Origin: Pannonibacter phragmitetus_B
Lineage (GTDB): Bacteria; Pseudomonadota; Alphaproteobacteria; Rhizobiales; Stappiaceae
Direction: 5' to 3'
NCBI RefSeq assembly: GCF_050510895.1
Contig: NZ_JBNINT010000001.1
Coordinates: 3,348,001 to 3,412,000 of the forward strand
DNA length: 64,000 nt
A model generated the notes under the pieces. That model made no database searches. It was not told the DNA's origin and saw nothing but the letters and a program-made list of their open reading frames with translations. The position numbers and the translations under genes were made by a program. Positions 59,591 through 64,000 of this stretch are shown in pieces. Within the stretch, counting starts at the first letter, position 1. The number at the start of each line of letters is the position of its first letter.

Positions 59591-59675
59591 TCTGACACGG
59601 CAGAACCGGGCGCGCCCGATGGCGGCGCCCGGCTCTACCCTCTTCTGACGCTTTCCTTTGAGGAGAACGAACACG

Positions 59676-60473
59676 ATGTACGAGACAAGCTATCACCGGG
59701 CCGCTTCGGTCACGGAGGCTGCCAGCCTGATCGCCAAGGCGGATGACGGCAAGCTGCTGGCCGGTGGCCAGACCCTGATCCCCACCATGAAGCAACGCCT
59801 TGCCGCACCCAGCGACTTGGTGGACATCGGCCAGATCGCCGAGCTGAAGGGCATCACCGAAAGCGGCGGCACGCTGCGCATCGGTGCAGGCACCAAACAT
59901 GCGGATGTGGCCACTTCCGATCTGGTCCGCCGCCTGATCCCCGGCCTTGCCAGCCTTGCGGGCGGCATTGGCGACCCGCATGTGCGTCACATGGGCACGA
60001 TTGGCGGTTCCGTCGCCAACAACGACCCGGCAGCGGACTACCCCTCCGCCGTGCTGGCGCTGGATGCGACCGTCCACACGGACAAGCGTGACATTGCCGC
60101 TGCGGACTTCTTCGTGGGCATGTTTGAAACGGCGCTGGAGGACGGCGAGATCATCACCGCCATCAGCTTCAAGGTTCCGGAAAAGTCGGCTTACGCCAAA
60201 TATCCGAACCCGGCCTCCCGCTACGCTATGGCTGGCGTTTTCGTTGCCCGCCACAAGGATGGCTCGGTGCGCGTCGCCGTTACCGGCGCCGGTCAGGGCG
60301 GCGTGTTCCGGGCAGAGGCCATGGAGGCAGCGCTGGCGGCAAAGTGGTCGGCAGATGCGGTGGCAGGCATTGCCCTTGAGGCGGATGATATGCTCTCCGA
60401 CATCCACGGCTCTGCCGAATACCGGGCGAACCTCGTCACCGTGATGGCCAAGCGCGCTGTTGCTGCGGCCTGA
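59676..60473 (+). CDS. coxM: CoxM-like FAD-binding medium subunit
   Basis: 265 aa from the ATG at 59676 (GAGGAG upstream). FAD motifs KLLAGGQTLIPTMKQRLAAP near residue 26 and HMGTIGGSVANNDPAADYPS near 105 are both complete. The C-terminal CO_deh_flav domain follows. It passes electrons from the 2Fe-2S subunit to the quinone pool or another acceptor. Gene order is S-L-M, unlike the M-S-L of form I cox operons, in line with a form II system. Confidence 0.94.
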   Translation: MYETSYHRAASVTEAASLIAKADDGKLLAGGQTLIPTMKQRLAAPSDLVDIGQIAELKGITESGGTLRIGAGTKHADVATSDLVRRLIPGLASLAGGIGDPHVRHMGTIGGSVANNDPAADYPSAVLALDATVHTDKRDIAAADFFVGMFETALEDGEIITAISFKVPEKSAYAKYPNPASRYAMAGVFVARHKDGSVRVAVTGAGQGGVFRAEAMEAALAAKWSADAVAGIALEADDMLSDIHGSAEYRANLVTVMAKRAVAAA

Positions 60474-60775
60474 GGCAAGACTTAAGCGGGGCGGGGCGGG
60501 GCACTGCCCCGCTTCACATTCGTACGAAAGAAAACCGGACAGCAAGGCACACAAGGCGTCACCCCGAGCCGAACGCAGTGAAGACCCGGGGCTCACTCAT
60601 TTCCAGAGGGTTGCCAAAGTCTGCTGAGGGCTCCGCATCCTGAGCGCATTGCCCTGGAGCTTTGCAGCGCCGCCGGATGCTGCTCTCACCGCTCTGCAGG
60701 CGAGTGGACCCCGGCTCGCGCTTTTCTTGGCCGGGGCGACCTCGGAGAGCGAGGAGGTGCCTTCCTTCCCCTCTC
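60474..60775. repeat. Cox-operon terminator and palindromic repeat region
   Basis: 302 nt without a gene. AAGCGGGGC (60484-60492) pairs with GCCCCGCTT (60506-60514), a GC-rich hairpin that may end the cox transcript. TTCGTACGAA (60519-60528) is a perfect palindrome. A CGTCACCCCGAG...GACCCGGGG block (60557-60591) and an inverted repeat CCCCGGC/GCCGGGG (60709-60736) look like REP-type mosaic elements that recur between alphaproteobacterial genes. Convergent gene ends on both sides. Confidence 0.55.
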
Positions 60776-63219
60776 TCACGCGGCCGCCACTTCGGCGAGG
60801 AAGCGGTCAACTTCTTCCTTGAGCATGCGCGTCTTGCTGTTCAGCTCTTCAGAGGCGCCCAGCAGCACGTCGGCAGAGCTGCTGGTTTCAGAAACGGCGT
60901 TAGACAGTTCCTGAATGTTACCAGCAACAGCAGACGAGCTGTCCGCCACCTGCCGCACGCTGCGGGAGATATGCGAGGTGGCCGAGTTCTGCTGCGTCAT
61001 GGCCGAGGCGATGGCGCCGGTATAGCTGTCCACCTGCCCCATTGTCTCGCTGATGCCGGTGATGGCGGCGACGGAATCACTGGTGGCGGACTGGATGGCG
61101 CTGACCTGTGCAGCGATTTCTTCGGTTGCCTTTGAGGTCTGGTTGGCCAGTTCTTTCACCTCGGACGCCACCACGGCAAAGCCCTTGCCGGCCTCCCTGC
61201 CCGCGCCGCTTCGATGGTGGCGTTCAGGGCGAGAAGGTTGGTCTGGGCAGCAATCGCCTGAATGAGGGTGATCACCTCACCGATCTTGGCTGCTGCTGCC
61301 GCAAGCCCGTCCACCTTGGCGCTGGTTTCCTGCGTGGCATGCGTGGCGCGGCTGACCACCTGGGTGGTGCGGGAAACCTGATTGCCGATTTCCTGCACGG
61401 ACATGGAGAGCTGCTCGGCCGCCGCTGCCGCACTGTCCATCCCAGCAAGCGCCGCTTCCGAGGCATCCGCCGTCTGGCTGGCGCGCTCGGAGCTCTCGCG
61501 GGCAATGACGGCGAGACGATGTGCGGTCGCATCCAGATTGCCGGCCGTGCTGCCGACAGCTTCAATCAGGTTCTGGGCTGTGGCCCGGAAGCCGGAGATC
61601 AGCGCATCCACTTTCTGCTGGCGGGCCAAGCTGACCGCTTCGCTGGCGGCCCGTTCATGCTCAAGCCGCAGCCGCTCCAGTGCGTTATCCTTGAACACCT
61701 GCACCGCCTGAGCCATGCCGCCAACTTCGTCACCTCGGCCAAGACCGGGCACCTCAGCCGTGGTGTCACCATCCGCCAGACGGCGCATGAAAGAGGTCAT
61801 CGCGCGGATTGGGCGGGTAATCAGGCGGTTAAGGCCAACGGCAAGAGCAAGGCCAAGTGCGACGGCGGCAATGACCGACACGGCAATTGTGGTGACTGCC
61901 CGGTATCCGGCTGCCCGGTTGGCCGCAGACTGCGCTCTGGCAAGGTCCGTCGCCGTGGCCTGCAGCTGCACACTCAGCCGGTCCAGTTCGGCCCGGTTGG
62001 CCTCCAGACTGGACTTCGCATCACGGATGGCCGTGAAAGCGCTGGCATAATCCTCAAGGGCCTGCGGCATCGATCCGATTGCACTGGCAGCGGCCGGCAC
62101 ATAGGCAGAGGCGCCGTCCAGCTGCATGGCATGCATGCTGAGCATATCAATTTCCGCTTCCACAGCGTTGGGATCTGTCTCGCCCATATCCGCAACGAAG
62201 CTCGTGGTGTCCGTCTTGACGGTGGAGATCGAACCGGAGATTTCGAGCGCCTGCTGGCCGATCCGCGTCAGAGTGGCCAGCTTCTGCTGCAACCCGTTGG
62301 CATCGTCCAGTGCCCGGTCCAGCGCACCATAGATGGCAAAGCGGGCTTCCATGATCTGGGTGGTGAGGACGCCGATCCGGTCTGCCACTTCCTTCTTCTG
62401 CCCCATGCGGTTGAAGAGGTTGGTTTCGTCCAGCATCACCGGCAGAACAGCATGCAGGGCAGAAGCCTGCTCCATCAACCCGGCGGGCACCACCTTGAAC
62501 CGCGAGCCTTCAAGCTTTTCAGCCTGGCTCTTGATCGTATCGAGCGTTTCGGCGATCTGCACACGCAGCTCCGGCGTCACTTCATTCAGCTTGAAGTCAG
62601 CCCCCATGCCGAACATTGGATGAAGGAAGGCAACGCGATCCTGCATGTCCTGCGCAATCCGGCCGAGCTGACGCAGGTCTTCCTGAGAGGAGGTGCTCAG
62701 CGTGGCTGCATCCGCCGCATCACGCTGCTGGCGCTGCAACTCGTTGGCAATGGTGCGGGTCAGACTGTCGAGCTGCGCCGTTGCGCGCTCAATCACGTCC
62801 AGCTTGTCCTTCAGGGACTGGGTGTCCTGTTCGACAGAAGAGAATGTCGCCCCGAATTCCGAGACCATGCCACGGGCAGCGGCAACATTCTGCTGAGGCT
62901 GAGGATTGCTGACAAGTGATCTGGCAAGACCCTCTAGCGTCGCATCCAGAGACCTGAGCGCCGCTGTGACCTGAACCGCACCGTCTGCATCCGGTTGCCG
63001 CAGGAAAGCTTCGCGTGCCGCCGACAGCGCCTTCAGCTCGGTGATGGTGGCCAACGCCTCATCAGCAATCTCGCTGCGCTGCGAAAGACCCGTCAGCGTG
63101 ACGATGCCAACGCCTCCGACAAGCGCGGTCAGAACCAGAATCGCACCAAAGCCACCCCAGACCTTGTACAGGAACGAGAGGTTGGTGAAGGAAAGGGATA
63201 GTCTGCCCATGATATCCAT
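60776..63219 (-). CDS. Methyl-accepting chemotaxis protein with large helical sensor domain (frame broken)
   Basis: About 814 aa. Membrane helix at about 20-40 (WGGFGAILVLTALVGGVGIV), a periplasmic all-helical region of about 400 residues (HBM-like, longer than usual), a second helix (TTIAVSVIAAVALGLALAVG), HAMP (ITRPIRAMTSFMRRLADGDT) and the signalling domain. The tip breaks after IEAARAG; one base at the CCC run near 61195-61199 gives EAGKGFAVVASEVKELANQT. No pentapeptide tail. Start ATG at 63219 or 63210. HBM sensors often bind organic acids; the ligand here is unknown. Confidence 0.9.
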
Positions 63220-63664
63220 TCGCTCCGAAGAATTTCATCTCCCGCCGCACTGGATCACATCATTGAGTGAACTGGATCTTAATCCGCAGCTTGAATATCA
63301 TGAAATTTATATGACATTCAAATCGTTATTCATGTATTTTCATTTGAAAATACATGAATATACGTAACGACATAAATCAAAAATCTAATTAACAAAGAAA
63401 ACATACCGATTCAAACGTGAAATAAGTAGAAAAACTTGGGAAGAGGCCCAATCTTCGCAGCTCCTGCAAACAAGGAAGCCGCACTGCACCTGCGTCAGGA
63501 ACGGATGGGACCAAATGGCGATTTTATTGTAAAAAATGACAGGGATAAATTCTTAATCCAAACCCGATCCGATACTGCGTCGCAACATAGCCCTGTCCCC
63601 GCCAACGCCCTGGCGGCATCCACAGCTTTGCGGCCTGCCGGAAGGCGCAAACGCCGCATTCCTC
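63220..63664. other. AT-rich intergenic region with a perfect 34-bp palindrome
   Basis: 445 nt without a gene between the histidine-kinase end and the large chemoreceptor. AT-rich from about 63250 to 63560. TATTCATGTATTTTCA (63327-63342) and its exact complement (63345-63360) are separated by TT. It is centred about 125 nt upstream of the chemoreceptor start. Too AT-rich for a standard terminator and lacking a T-run; a protein-binding site is more likely. Nothing else was seen. Confidence 0.6.
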
Positions 63665-64000
63665 TCACAATCCGCCAGCAGCCGCAGAAGGCTTCGTCTT
63701 CAAAAGCGCTATTTCGAACAGCGCTCCGCCCCCGGCTTAGTCCGGTAGCTGAAGCGTCCTCCATGCGCTTCCACAATGGCGCGCACCACAGACAGCCCCA
63801 GACCGCTGCCGCCAACCTCCCGCGAGCGCACCGGATCTCCCCGGACGAAAGGCACAAAGCCGCGGGAAACGATATCGGCAGGTAGTCCCGGTCCCTCGTC
63901 CGCAACAGAGAGAAGAGCCTGCTCGTCCACCGCGGCGAGACTGACCGTGATCCGGCCACGTACAGCATAGCGCCTTGCATTGGTGAGAAGCGCCAGAAGC
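63665..64000 (-). CDS. Sensor histidine kinase, ATPase domain only (partial at window edge; frame broken)
   Basis: Only the C-terminal part is inside the window. LLTNARRYAVRGRITVSLAA is the N box, SVADEGPGLPADIVSRGFVP the G1 box, SREVGGSGLGLSVVRAIVEA the G2 box, then AHGGRF. As written it stops at 63709. One extra base in CCCCC at 63729-63733 gives GGGALFEIALLKTK and a stop at 63665-63667. The input domains and partner regulator lie outside the window. Confidence 0.85.

Overview
The window reads as chromosomal DNA from a GC-rich alphaproteobacterium, most likely Hyphomicrobiales (Stappiaceae/Pannonibacter-like is my guess from gene content; no rRNA is present to test it). Pointers are a Caulobacter-style cpa/tad pilus locus, a PutA without the N-terminal DNA-binding domain next to a divergent Lrp regulator, DUF1194 and DUF1688 proteins, a form II cox cluster and HBM/CHASE3-type chemoreceptors. 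I see no rRNA, tRNA, CRISPR array, insertion sequence or prophage.

Layout. 1-8514 (- strand): tad/cpa Flp pilus assembly genes (flp, cpaA, cpaB, cpaC, cpaD, cpaE, cpaF, tadB, tadC), with a divergent group at 8848-10629 (pilus N-domain protein and two TadE-like pseudopilins). 10750-13358: MaoC-phosphotransacetylase fusion plus acetate kinase. 13372-19494: PhnD-like binding protein, DUF1186 protein, HrpB helicase, glucokinase and methylglyoxal synthase. 19609-21494: two tandem DUF1194 (VWA-like) secreted proteins. 21931-37130: a deoxynucleoside/nucleoside uptake and salvage cluster: SorC-type regulator, BMP-type ABC importer (binding protein, double ATPase, two permeases), cdd, purine nucleoside phosphorylase, deoC, deoA, deoB, add; then an inward-facing MFS gene, DUF1688/URC4 and upp. 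Ribokinase follows at 37157. 38152-42295: aspartic protease, phosphomannomutase, aldose epimerase, HDAC-like amidohydrolase. 42333-42895: ParDE toxin-antitoxin. 43025-46747: putA and its Lrp-type regulator. 47127-51283: divergent cold-shock protein, membrane EAL phosphodiesterase, a chemoreceptor and its upstream secreted sensor protein. 51473-54241: SDR and two RNA methyltransferase genes. 54430-60473: GAF/Fis regulator and coxG-coxS-coxL-coxM. 60776-64000: a second, large chemoreceptor and the end of a sensor histidine kinase.

Functionally the nucleoside block is coherent. Nucleosides enter through the BMP importer, are deaminated (Cdd, Add) and phosphorolysed (PNP, DeoA), the sugar phosphate is isomerised (DeoB) and cleaved (DeoC), and the bases are salvaged (Upp) or possibly degraded (DUF1688). 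The pilus locus, the EAL protein and the chemoreceptors point to a surface-attachment/motility lifestyle.

The dominant oddity is technical: about 26 frame breaks disrupt about 19 otherwise well-conserved genes. Nearly all look like one missing base in a homopolymer run of three to six. I interpret these as consensus indel errors, not pseudogenes. Spans for broken genes below cover the reconstructed gene, and each entry gives the break position.
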